Shown: piece after piece, positions 23,401-31,125 of the stretch
How the letters are laid out: the number at the start of each line of letters is the position of its first letter
How positions within the stretch are numbered: the first letter of the stretch is position 1
NCBI GenBank assembly: GCA_022616235.1
Contig: JAKEFC010000095.1
Span: forward strand, 1-37,920
Source of the DNA: Planctomycetota bacterium
GTDB lineage: Bacteria; Planctomycetota; UBA8108; UBA1146; JAKEFC01
Length of the DNA: 37,920 nt
Direction: 5' to 3'
Notes under the pieces: model-generated
What the model saw: only the letters and a program-made list of their open reading frames with translations
Told to the model about the DNA's origin: nothing
Database searches by the model: none
Translations under genes and position numbers: made by a program

Positions 23401-24952
23401 GACCCTCGCGGGAACCGACACTTCCGTCAGCGACCCCGACCTGTTCGGCGGCGCCTACACGTATCGAGTCTTCGGCTCGAGCGTTGCCGCTGCGTGCGGG
23501 AGCGGCTCGCTACCCTGCCTCGTCGAGCACCGCGTCGAGAAGACCTGCGATGCTCCCATGGATAGTAATCTCTCTGACTTCGAGGAGTTTGCGATTGTCG
23601 CCGCGACTTCGATGCGCCTGAACGACGTCGAGATCTTCTTGCACGCCACCGATACTGGCGACCTGCTGCAGGTCCTGAACGGCTATTCCTTCGGCGTCGA
23701 GTCGCCGTCGGGGACCCAGGTAACGCTCGCCGACGGCAGGAGCGGGCTCGGCGAGAATATCGTCGCTACGTTTAGCGGCGCCGGCTCCGACGTCGACGAT
23801 ACCACGACACTCGACTGCGGCGGCTGCCGGCTCAGACCGTCGGGACCCGGGACCCTCGCCGATTTTCGAAGCGAACCCGCTGCCGGCACTTGGACGCTCT
23901 CGGTCGCCACCACGTTCATAGAATCCGTAGGCCTCGACGAGTGGTGTCTCTATGCCTACGAGGGGTGCACCGCGCTTCCGCCCGAAAGCCTCACGTGTAG
24001 CGCGACAGCCGGCGGTGTGTCGCTCGAATGGACGAATCCAGAGAGCTACGACACGCTGTCCATCACGCGCGATGACCTCGTGATCGCAACGCTTGCCGGC
24101 GACGCCTCCAGTTACCTCGATGCGGGGTCGGTGTCCGGGCACCTTGCGTATCACGTCTTCGGTTACAGCGCCGCGGCCACATGCAGCAGCCGCTCCCACG
24201 GCTGTACGGTCGACATTGGCTTCGTCCAATCCTGTGATGAGCCTGCCGCAGTCATTCCGCGAGATTCGGAAATTCACGCCGCCACGATCGAGGTGAGCGC
24301 GTTGAACGCCGCGCCAATACGCGATTGCGAGCTGTTCATCGACGTCGCCACGGATGCCACTGGGGACTGGAGCGAGATCACTGTCCGCTCGCCGGCAGGC
24401 ACCACGGTGCAGGTTCATGCGGGAGGCGGCGCCGGCGGCAACGACTTCTTGGTGACCTTCAGCGATGGCGGCGCGCGGAACACGGGGATGCGCGGGCTCT
24501 ATTCCTGCGCCGGATGCCTGATCGCTCCGAGCGGTCCTGGGGCCTTCGCCGATCTCGCAGAAGAGAGCGCCAACGGGATCTGGACGTTGGAGATGATCAC
24601 TTCCGCCGAGGGCACGCTGAATTCCTGGTGTCTCTCCATCGTGTACGAAGACGCCCCGGTAGGCCCATTCATGCGCGGGGACGCGAGCGGCGATGGAATA
24701 TTCAACGCACTATTGGACATGCTGACGATTCTCAATTTCTTCTTTAATGACGGGCCGGAACCTCCCTGCCTGATCTCGGCAGATGCGGATGGCGATGGCG
24801 TACTCGGGCCGATGTTGGATGCAATCTATCTGCTGCAATTCCAGTTCAACGCGGGGCCGGCGCCGCCGAGTCCAGGTCCATATTTTTGTGGTAGCGCTCC
24901 GGATCCCGGCGGCCTCGGCTGCGACGAATCGCCCGCGGTCTGCGATCCATGA
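20432..24952 (+). CDS. giant secreted protein with six P-domains and dockerin-like tail
   Basis: 1506 residues; GTG start with GAGGAGG 5 nt upstream; signal peptide ending near AAFSQ. The mature protein alternates six proprotein-convertase-like P-domains (each about 135 residues, with SPxGTxVxL, a C-x-x-C pair, GPGxLxDF and W-T-L motifs, for example 34-175 and 274-407) with six short Ig/fn3-like modules marked by W-x-(N/D)-x3-YD (for example LTWTNRASYD near 198). Order: P-F-P-F-F-P-F-P-F-P-F-P. The last 94 residues are a dockerin-like pair of Asp-rich loops (DASGDG, DADGDG), then a Pro stretch and a Cys-patterned end. There is no protease domain, unlike most P-domain proteins. Likely a surface or secreted structural or binding protein. 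The next gene follows after 52 bp. Confidence 0.88.
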   Translation: MSRGRISLGSLASIFAVFLPAHAAFSQDPDVAFCDAPALGISGAGPSVTTQLEVSDLIAPAAVEVFLDISAAWTSYIAIASVESPGGTVVTLHDGSGGFGSDFSVTYLDEGEPNDGPFPFGSGVTSFYDCNGCFVQPADPAGLEQFAEEPAAGTWTLAIDSTSFVTLNEWCVGLYATAPPPKVGDLVCAASGAGAIDLTWTNRASYDSIDVFANGELEATLAGPFDEGTIGSYLSPPMPIPQMAEISVVAYSAIGGASLPNRCEIGLHASPAASQEILPLALISSELPTYYAIFLFPDSLMLEDLQVDVAVDSNQLGNLDVKIGSPSGTEVTLHDRPDDNSAKLDVRYWDIAPPYWPPYDCACFMRPSGPGALRDFVDEDIAGIWVVSVESVSSMIGIVERVAIRGYDLGPAFAVGDLTCAQGTGFDTAAVSWTNRADYDEIAVVVDGILVAMLAGPFATGESIEFESPPQALPSSLELCVQGFVGGAGGPATCCNLDLFIPPIASVACFAQDGSGTIAVSWLDTVGYDSVNLYVDGVLEANIDGGEESYTTGAYAVPGTMEVCMEGIVAEFEPTVTECCTAMLLESATAAECVASALDVPGAAPATESSIELFDIVYLDEVEVIVDIDTANIRPWNIAVTSPAGTEIKLYKPRPGSAPDMALTFDDAGGVPHGSLPFDCACAMETAGPGSLEDFAGELSNGEWTLTLSSNIGGVLDGWCIRVFGCPLAPPAEVACALAGESVTVTWSNVEAYDNIDVLEWGCVAATIAGTDTSYSFAALPGGRHRYSLRAHRLDLGCGSQSGSCDALVGPFEACREDIDLIDGSPGATYVLEFPELIIANEVEVVLQMDGVDASNWDFLISSPAGTQVQLHHNQGGTADFDVTWSDLGTPVLPSPGFYACDGCLVRPFGPGELADFVGENGGGAWTLTTGDFSPQAVLDLWCVRVFQGCIVVPPDSVACSAVGDDIELTWVNPDTYDAIEVMRNGQPIATLAGTDTSVSDPDLFGGAYTYRVFGSSVAAACGSGSLPCLVEHRVEKTCDAPMDSNLSDFEEFAIVAATSMRLNDVEIFLHATDTGDLLQVLNGYSFGVESPSGTQVTLADGRSGLGENIVATFSGAGSDVDDTTTLDCGGCRLRPSGPGTLADFRSEPAAGTWTLSVATTFIESVGLDEWCLYAYEGCTALPPESLTCSATAGGVSLEWTNPESYDTLSITRDDLVIATLAGDASSYLDAGSVSGHLAYHVFGYSAAATCSSRSHGCTVDIGFVQSCDEPAAVIPRDSEIHAATIEVSALNAAPIRDCELFIDVATDATGDWSEITVRSPAGTTVQVHAGGGAGGNDFLVTFSDGGARNTGMRGLYSCAGCLIAPSGPGAFADLAEESANGIWTLEMITSAEGTLNSWCLSIVYEDAPVGPFMRGDASGDGIFNALLDMLTILNFFFNDGPEPPCLISADADGDGVLGPMLDAIYLLQFQFNAGPAPPSPGPYFCGSAPDPGGLGCDESPAVCDP

Positions 24953-25004
24953 AATGGTCTTGCAAGTCGCTGCCATGCATCGCATGGTCGAAAGGAATCG
25001 CCTC

Positions 25005-27920
25005 GTGCAAAGTCGAACCATGAGACGGACGTGTGCCTCTGTCGCGCTTGCAATGTTGTCGGCTTGGTCGTGCGCATTGCCCGCATTTTCCCAATGCCCG
25101 CTCGAAGAAATGCAGATCCTCTACGCGAACGATCCCTCCTCTTTCGACCATTTTGGCGCCAGCGCCGGCATCGATGGGAATACGGCCGTGGTCGGAGCGG
25201 CCTCCGCCGCCGCCTGCGTGTTTCGCTTTGACGGCGCGACGTGGAACGAGGAGCAAGCGCTCGTGAACTCGGATTGGGAGTTCCACTCCGTGGCGGTCGC
25301 AGGCGACGTGATCATTCTCGGCGCGCCTTTCGCCGCGGTCGGCTCCATCGAACCAGGGGCCGCTTGCGTCTTTCGTTTCGATGGGGCGGCGTGGGTCGAA
25401 GAGCAAGTCCTTAGCGCCAGCGACGCTGGCGACGGCGACAGGTTCGGCTACTCGGTGGCGGTAAGCGAAGAAGTGGCGGTCGTCGGCTCGCTGTTCGCCG
25501 GGTACCTGGACGACCTGGCAGGAGCTGCTTACGTGTTTCGCTTCGACGGCATGGAATGGATCGAGGAGCAAAAGCTGACTGCGGATGATGGCACGATGGA
25601 CGACCAACTCGGGTACGCCGTATCCATCGCGGGCGATTTGGTCGTGGCGGGCGCCCCGGAGGAAGACGACGGCGGCGCGGCCTCGGGCGCCGCGTACATA
25701 TTCCGCTTCGATGGCGCAGCCTGGATGCAGGAAACGAAGCTCGTCCCGAGCGTCGCCTCGGCCTCGAGCCGTTTCGGCGGTTCCGTGGCCGCCGCAACCG
25801 ACCTCGCGATCGTAGGCGCGCCGAGGTCAGACGACGCGGGAATCGACTCCGGGGCAGCCTACGCGTATCGCTACGACGGCGCGGTTTGGGTCGAGGAGCC
25901 GCTGATCGCAGCAGATGTCACGGCGGGAGACGCGTTCGGGGGGGCGGTCGCCGTCGCCGGGGACCTCGTTGCCGTGGGCTCTAGCTGGTTTAACACTCCC
26001 GGAGCAATTGCTGCGGACGACGACAACGGACCTGCCGCTGGCTCGATCTATCTCTTCTCCTTCGACGGTTCGAACTGGCTACGGTCGAGGAAACTGGTCG
26101 CGAGCGACGGACCGTCTAGTCGCCTCGGATCTGCGGTGGCGCTCAGCGGCGACTACGTCCTCGGAGGGGCGCCGTACCATGGCGCACAGGGAACTCAAGC
26201 CGGTGCAGCGTTCGTCTTCGCGGCAAACGCCGAGCTTCCCGCCTACGGGTCTCTCTGCGATTTCGCGGCGCCGGCGAAGGTAACGGCCAGCGATGGAGAG
26301 TCTTTCGATGGATTCGGCCGCTCCGTCGCTCTCGGCGCCGGCGTTGCGATCGCCGGCAGTCCTCTCGATGACGATCTCGGTATCGACTCCGGCGCGGCAT
26401 ACATCTATCGCTTCGATGGTACGAATTGGAGCGAAGAGCAGAAGCTGACGGCGAGCGACGGCGGCGACGGCGCCCAATTTGGCTACTCCGTCGCAATCGA
26501 CGGCGACGTGGCACTCGTCGGAAGCCCCTTCGACAGCGGTGCGGGCATCGAAGCGGGGGCCGCGCTTCTCTTTCGCTACGATGGCGGCGGCTGGACGGAA
26601 GAAGGGGCCTTGAGCGCCGGCGGCATCGGGTTCTACGAATGGTTCGGCACTGCCGTCGCGATCGAAGAAGACGTAGCGGTGGTCGGGGCGATGCTCGACG
26701 ACGAGGTCGCCGCCGATGCCGGCGCGGCCTACGTATTCCGATACGACGGCGCCTCGTGGGAGGTAGAAGCAAAGTTGATTCCCATCGACGGCACGCCGAG
26801 CGGTCACTTCGGCAACGCGGTTGCCATCAGCGCGGATCGAATCGTCGTCGGGGCGCGGCACGATTCCGGCGAAGGCCTGTTCGCCGGCGCGGTCCACGTG
26901 TTCCGCTTCGACGGAGTCGATTGGGTCGCGGAGCAAAAGCTCCATGCGCAAGATGCCGCGTTGCTCGATGAGTTCGGAGCTTCCGTCGCCATCTTCGGTG
27001 CGGAGATCGCGATCGGCTCGCCCTACGAGATCGACAACCTGCCTGGCGCCGGCGCCGTCTACGTTTTTCGCCACGATGAAAGCGATTGGGTCCAAACGCA
27101 GAAGCTGCAGAGCCCCCTCGCCGGCAATGCAGGGGAATTCGGGGGTACGATTGCACTGGGCGAAGGCTTGCTCGTCATCGCCGGCATCGAGGGACTCTCG
27201 AACGGCGAAGCCCATGTGTTCGCGAAGAGCGGCGATACATGGGCCTCCCATGCGGCGCTCGAATTCTGCGGGTCGGCGGTGAACGACGCCATCGGCGGCG
27301 CCGTTGCCGCACGCGGCACGACGCTCTGCATCGGCGCGCACAATGACCGCGACAAGGGCATGGGGTCCGGCTCGATGTATCTCATCGCGGGCGGGTTTCA
27401 TCCGGTTGCAGGCCCGATCGTCGCCGACACACTAGACGATTCGACGGTCGCCTTCAGCGTAGCCGTGACCGGAAGCGAGCCGTTGAGCTACTTCTGGGAC
27501 TTCGGCGACGGCGCGACGTCACCGGAGCCGGCGCCCGTTCATGCGTATTTCGACTTGGGCGATTACTTCGTCTCCGTCGAGGTCTCGAATCCTTGCGGCA
27601 ACATTCTGCGAGAAAATGAGATTGCCGCTGGCATCCGTTTCCGGCGGGGAGACGTCGACGGAAACGAAAAAGTCGTGGCGCTCACCGATGCGCTCTATTT
27701 GTTGACATGGGGATTCTTGGATGGTGCGCCGCCGGCGTGCAGGATGGCCGCCGATGCCGATGACGACGGCAGCGTCTCGGCGCTTACGGACTCGCTGCAC
27801 CTCTTGCTCTGGACCTTCGCGAACGGGCCTCCGCCGCCCGCGCCCGGTGCCTCCGACTGCGGCTTCGACGGGACGCCGGACGATCTCGATTGCGCGTCGC
27901 CTCCGAGCGCATGTAGATGA
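25005..27920 (+). CDS. secreted FG-GAP/PKD protein with dockerin-like tail
   Basis: 971 residues. The GTG at 25005 has AAGGA 8 nt upstream; the ORF is open to 24783, inside the preceding gene; an ATG at 25020 is an alternative. Signal peptide ends near LPAFSQ. About 14 repeats of roughly 55-60 residues follow, each with (F/L)Gx(S/A)VAxxGDxxxVGAP then a stretch like AAYVFRFDGxxWxEEQKL; this is the FG-GAP-like beta-propeller pattern, enough for two seven-bladed propellers. After them come a PKD domain (SYFWDFGDGATSPE...VSVEVSNPCG), and the same dockerin-like tail as the preceding protein: RRGDVDGNEKV, DADDDGSV, Pro-rich linker and Cys-patterned end. Such proteins are usually extracellular and bind other proteins or sugars. 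Likely co-transcribed with the P-domain gene. Confidence 0.88.
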   Translation: MQSRTMRRTCASVALAMLSAWSCALPAFSQCPLEEMQILYANDPSSFDHFGASAGIDGNTAVVGAASAAACVFRFDGATWNEEQALVNSDWEFHSVAVAGDVIILGAPFAAVGSIEPGAACVFRFDGAAWVEEQVLSASDAGDGDRFGYSVAVSEEVAVVGSLFAGYLDDLAGAAYVFRFDGMEWIEEQKLTADDGTMDDQLGYAVSIAGDLVVAGAPEEDDGGAASGAAYIFRFDGAAWMQETKLVPSVASASSRFGGSVAAATDLAIVGAPRSDDAGIDSGAAYAYRYDGAVWVEEPLIAADVTAGDAFGGAVAVAGDLVAVGSSWFNTPGAIAADDDNGPAAGSIYLFSFDGSNWLRSRKLVASDGPSSRLGSAVALSGDYVLGGAPYHGAQGTQAGAAFVFAANAELPAYGSLCDFAAPAKVTASDGESFDGFGRSVALGAGVAIAGSPLDDDLGIDSGAAYIYRFDGTNWSEEQKLTASDGGDGAQFGYSVAIDGDVALVGSPFDSGAGIEAGAALLFRYDGGGWTEEGALSAGGIGFYEWFGTAVAIEEDVAVVGAMLDDEVAADAGAAYVFRYDGASWEVEAKLIPIDGTPSGHFGNAVAISADRIVVGARHDSGEGLFAGAVHVFRFDGVDWVAEQKLHAQDAALLDEFGASVAIFGAEIAIGSPYEIDNLPGAGAVYVFRHDESDWVQTQKLQSPLAGNAGEFGGTIALGEGLLVIAGIEGLSNGEAHVFAKSGDTWASHAALEFCGSAVNDAIGGAVAARGTTLCIGAHNDRDKGMGSGSMYLIAGGFHPVAGPIVADTLDDSTVAFSVAVTGSEPLSYFWDFGDGATSPEPAPVHAYFDLGDYFVSVEVSNPCGNILRENEIAAGIRFRRGDVDGNEKVVALTDALYLLTWGFLDGAPPACRMAADADDDGSVSALTDSLHLLLWTFANGPPPPAPGASDCGFDGTPDDLDCASPPSACR

Positions 27921-27984
27921 TCCCAAAACAGCTTCGTGCCGCGCTTCTTTCGGGTGACGAAGTGATCGCAATTCGGCACGGACG

Positions 27985-29631
27985 TCACTCGGCGAGTTCG
28001 TAGACGAGATAGGTGCGTTCGCCGTCGGGCTCGAGGTCGACCCGGAGGAACGAGGAACTCCTGTCCAATTCCTGCATGAGGCGCAGCACCCGCTCGTCGC
28101 GCCGCCGCGGCGGGTCGTCTGCGGCGGCCTGATGCTCGGCGCCGCCCGCGTCCGCGACGCTCGCCGCGCTCGCCGCGGACACTTGCAACACGATCAGCCG
28201 GGCGCGGCGGTTCCGCATGTAGGCGACGAGATCCTCGAAAGGCGCGTTCGGAATGAACAGATGCGCGGCCCCGGCGTACCAAGTGACGATCCCCTTGGCG
28301 CTCAGGCAGGGAACGCCCGGCTCGTATCTGCTCGCCAGGCGCGCGCCGAGCGCCTGCTCGGGACTCGCCCTCCACTCGAAGTCCTTCCAATTCTGTACCT
28401 GCAAAGTCTCCGGCATGAGCGTCGCGAGCGAGAGCGCAATGACCGCCCGCTGCGAGATCCCGCGCCGCGCGCACCAATCCCGGATCGCGAGCGCGCCCGC
28501 CGCGCACCAGGGGTAGAAGAGGACGAGGAGCGGCACCCAAAAGCGCTGCGACACGTAGAAGACCGAGAAGCTGAGGCCGTAGAAAGCGGAGACGGCTACC
28601 GGGATCGCGAGCGCGCCCCGCGCCGCGAGTCCGCGCGCGCCGCCGAGCCCCGCCGCGAAGTAGATGGAGAAGAGGACTCCGAGCGCGCCAGGTAGAACGA
28701 TGAAGAAGTCCCAGAGATGCTTCGCCATCGCTTGCAGCATCTCTCTCGGGTGTTCGCGTAGCTCCGAGAGCAGCGTAAACCTCCGATAGGAGGCCGGATT
28801 GCTCAGCTTCTCCTCGTGCTCGGTCATGGTCTTCGCGTCGTTCAGGCGCGAGAACGGATCCGAGCCCTCCGTCTTGTCGTACTCGAGGAGGATTCCGGCC
28901 TTGGGACTCAAGGTCCAGATTCCGAGCTTCGCGTGCACGACCGACATGTTCCACGCGAGCGCGGGCGAGAGCAGGGCGAACCCGAGTACGCCCGCGCCCA
29001 GCACGCGCCGCGCGTACGCCCGCCATTCGCCTCCGGCGCGAAAGAGCCGCGTGCCCTGTGCCACGACTCCCGCGGCGAGAAGGAGCGGCATCCCCAGCGC
29101 CTCCGGCCTGAGTAGATACGCCGCGCCGGTGAGCGCGCCGAAGAGCGCGCCGGTGCGCGCGCGCGGCTCCGAGAGAAGCGCGATGCCTGCCGCGATCGCG
29201 CAGGCGACCGCGAGGGTGTAGAGCGCATCGGCGCGCGCGTCGCCGCCGAAGCGCACGGCGTAGGGACAGAGCGCCGCCATCCACGCCGTGAGCGGCGCCG
29301 CCGCCGGCAGCGTCGGGAACAGCCGGCGCGCGATCGCCGCCGCCGGATACACGACCGCGGCTCCCGCCACTACCGAGATCGCGAGCGCCGCGATCTCCAA
29401 GTCTCCGACCGGCACCGCGAGCAGCGCCACCAGAAACGGGAAGAGAGGCGGTACTGCGATGCTCATCGCCTCGAAATTGGCGAAACCCCCTTCCACCAGG
29501 GCGCGAGCGTTCGGAAGGTAGTACGCCGCCGCATCGTGGGAGAGGGGTTGGAATCCGGCGGCAAGCAAGCGCAGCAAGATGCCGGCGGCGAACGCGCACA
29601 GGAGCGGCAGGCGGTCGGCCTTCGAGTTCAT
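27985..29631 (-). CDS. GT39-like membrane glycosyltransferase
   Basis: 548 residues with about ten or more hydrophobic helices, the architecture of the ArnT/PMT (GT39) lipid-linked sugar transferases. Near the N-terminus an Asp in PLSHDAAAYYLPNARAL sits in the first extracytoplasmic loop, as expected for the catalytic acid. VRFGGDARADALYTLAVA and YLLRPEALGMPLLLAAG are family-like segments. A soluble C-terminal part follows the last helix. It probably transfers a sugar from a polyprenyl carrier to an unknown acceptor at the outer face of the inner membrane. The ATG overlaps the stop of the nitrilase-family gene (ATGA), so it is the last gene of the gyrA run. Start choice is well fixed by this overlap. 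Confidence 0.85.
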   Translation of the reverse strand: MNSKADRLPLLCAFAAGILLRLLAAGFQPLSHDAAAYYLPNARALVEGGFANFEAMSIAVPPLFPFLVALLAVPVGDLEIAALAISVVAGAAVVYPAAAIARRLFPTLPAAAPLTAWMAALCPYAVRFGGDARADALYTLAVACAIAAGIALLSEPRARTGALFGALTGAAYLLRPEALGMPLLLAAGVVAQGTRLFRAGGEWRAYARRVLGAGVLGFALLSPALAWNMSVVHAKLGIWTLSPKAGILLEYDKTEGSDPFSRLNDAKTMTEHEEKLSNPASYRRFTLLSELREHPREMLQAMAKHLWDFFIVLPGALGVLFSIYFAAGLGGARGLAARGALAIPVAVSAFYGLSFSVFYVSQRFWVPLLVLFYPWCAAGALAIRDWCARRGISQRAVIALSLATLMPETLQVQNWKDFEWRASPEQALGARLASRYEPGVPCLSAKGIVTWYAGAAHLFIPNAPFEDLVAYMRNRRARLIVLQVSAASAASVADAGGAEHQAAADDPPRRRDERVLRLMQELDRSSSFLRVDLEPDGERTYLVYELAE

Positions 29632-30437
29632 TCGCGCGCCGTCGCACCGAGCGGGTACTGATCGTCGCGGCGGTCCGAGAGCACCGGGAAATCGCGGCGA
29701 AGCCGCTCTACTTCCGCGCCCTCGATCGTGCCGTAGTAGATTCCCTCCGCCTCGGCCGCGGCGGCGATCACATCTCCGGCGGGACCGACGAGCAGCGATT
29801 GGCCGGGAAACTCGATGGCGCCGAAGCGGCCTAGACGATTCACGCCGAGCACGTAGGACTGGGATTCGATGGCGCGCGCGACGAGGAGGGCGCGCCAGTG
29901 ATGGATGCGCGCGCGCGGCCACTGCGCTGGCACGAAGATGAGCTGGGCTCCTCCCGCGGCGAGCGGTCGAAAGACCTCCGGAAAGCGAAGGTCGTAACAG
30001 ATCGCGCACGCCGCGCGGATCCCGGCAATTTCGAAGGTCTTCGGGCGGGCGTTTCCCTGGCGCAAGTAGCGGTGCTCATGGAGCGGGCGAAACAGATGGA
30101 GTTTGCGGTAGCGATTTCGCTCGACCCCCGCCTCGTAGGCGACCGCACAGTTCGCGAATCCGCCATCCCACGGCTCGAGCAGCGAGCCGGCGAGGAGGGC
30201 GATCCCGTGGTCCGCGCTGAGCGCGCGGAGCGCCTCGAACTCGCTCTCCAACGCCGCACGGCCGGCGGCACCCACTCGCGTCGCCGCGGCGAGATCGTAG
30301 CCCGAGCACCAAAGCTCCGGGAGCGCGAGGATCGCCGCGCCTTCGGCTGCCGCGACGCGCGCCGCGCTCGCCACGACTTCGCGGTTGTGAGCAGGGCGCC
30401 CTTCCGCGCAATCCATCTGGAGGAAGGCGATGCGCAC
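29628..30437 (-). CDS. carbon-nitrogen hydrolase (nitrilase/omega-amidase-like)
   Basis: 269 residues, the typical single-domain length. Hydrolyses a C-N bond of an amide or nitrile-like substrate. The catalytic triad is complete: Glu41 in LPELW, Lys112 in YRKLHLF and Cys147 in ICYDLRFPE. The last motif and overall length are closest to the Nit2/omega-amidase branch, but the substrate is not certain. GTG start at 30437 with AAGGG upstream, four bases after the end of the preceding gene. No signal peptide; cytoplasmic. It sits between a protein of unknown function and a membrane glycosyltransferase with tight spacing, which gives no obvious pathway. Confidence 0.9.
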   Translation of the reverse strand: MRIAFLQMDCAEGRPAHNREVVASAARVAAAEGAAILALPELWCSGYDLAAATRVGAAGRAALESEFEALRALSADHGIALLAGSLLEPWDGGFANCAVAYEAGVERNRYRKLHLFRPLHEHRYLRQGNARPKTFEIAGIRAACAICYDLRFPEVFRPLAAGGAQLIFVPAQWPRARIHHWRALLVARAIESQSYVLGVNRLGRFGAIEFPGQSLLVGPAGDVIAAAAEAEGIYYGTIEGAEVERLRRDFPVLSDRRDDQYPLGATARE

Positions 30438-30441
30438 TCGC

Positions 30442-31116
30442 TCAGCCCTTCGGGAACTGGCTCAGGAAGGCCCCGACCCGCTCGTTCACGACTTCCTCCA
30501 CTTCGCGCAGCTCCACCGCCAGCCGCTCCTTGTCGCGCGCCGGCACCGGGAGCTTGAAGGTCGCGAGGTCTTCGACGAAGAGCGAGCGAGGATCGCGCAG
30601 GTACGCTTCGAGGCGAACCTGGTGGCTTCCGACCTTCGGGTCGCTCGAGGGGAGATTCAGCCGCAGGCCCACGAGATGCACCGCGCGGCCGAAGCTGCCG
30701 AGCTCGACCGCTCCGAGCCGGAAGACGTTCTCGCCGAGAAATTGCGTGGCATGCCGCCCCCCCGGCGATGCGATCACGACTCGTTGCGTGACCGTGCGGA
30801 GGATGAAGAGCGGTATGCCGAGACGCTCGCCTGCGACCGTCACCACCTCATCGATCCGCTGGCGGAACTGATCGAGGGTGACATTTCCCAATTCCTCGTG
30901 GAAGGTGATGCGGTCGCGCTGAAAGGAGACGCGCGACACGGCGCCGCCTTCCGTGGCGGCTTCGAGGCGCGCGCCCTCCTGCTGGCGCAGAAAATTGTCG
31001 TAACCGCAGGAACCCGAAACCTCGCGATAGATGTCGCGGAGCGGCTCCGGCGCGTGCTGGATCGGAATGTGGATGAGTTCCACGATGCGGGCAATCGTGC
31101 GTGCCTCGCCGATCAT
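30442..31116 (-). CDS. conserved-looking cytoplasmic protein of unknown function
   Basis: 224 residues. ATG at 31116 chosen because GAGAGG lies 5 nt before it; a GTG at 31122 is too close to that site. I do not recognise the family; the layout vaguely recalls the TIGR04255 family, but this is weak. The protein is mixed alpha/beta, with strands such as RVSFQRDRITFHEE and LFILRTVTQRVVIA, then AVHLVGLRLNLP and a C-terminal helix REVEEVVNERVGAFLSQF. No membrane segment, signal or catalytic motif is clear. It begins nine bases after the helicase-associated gene and ends four bases before the nitrilase gene, so it belongs to the gyrA run. Confidence 0.75.
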   Translation of the reverse strand: MIGEARTIARIVELIHIPIQHAPEPLRDIYREVSGSCGYDNFLRQQEGARLEAATEGGAVSRVSFQRDRITFHEELGNVTLDQFRQRIDEVVTVAGERLGIPLFILRTVTQRVVIASPGGRHATQFLGENVFRLGAVELGSFGRAVHLVGLRLNLPSSDPKVGSHQVRLEAYLRDPRSLFVEDLATFKLPVPARDKERLAVELREVEEVVNERVGAFLSQFPKG

Positions 31117-31125
31117 GCACACCTC

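Noticed and set aside
27921-27984. CGTGCCG...CGGCACG and CTTCGT...ACGAAG inverted repeats between convergent genes
   Set aside because: Arms are short, loops long and the two pairings interlock; not convincing as a terminator.
27695-29647. 650-codon minus-strand ORF overlapping the GT39-like gene
   Set aside because: Low-complexity Arg/Gly/Ala shadow translation; the GT39 frame has membrane helices and an ATGA-coupled start.
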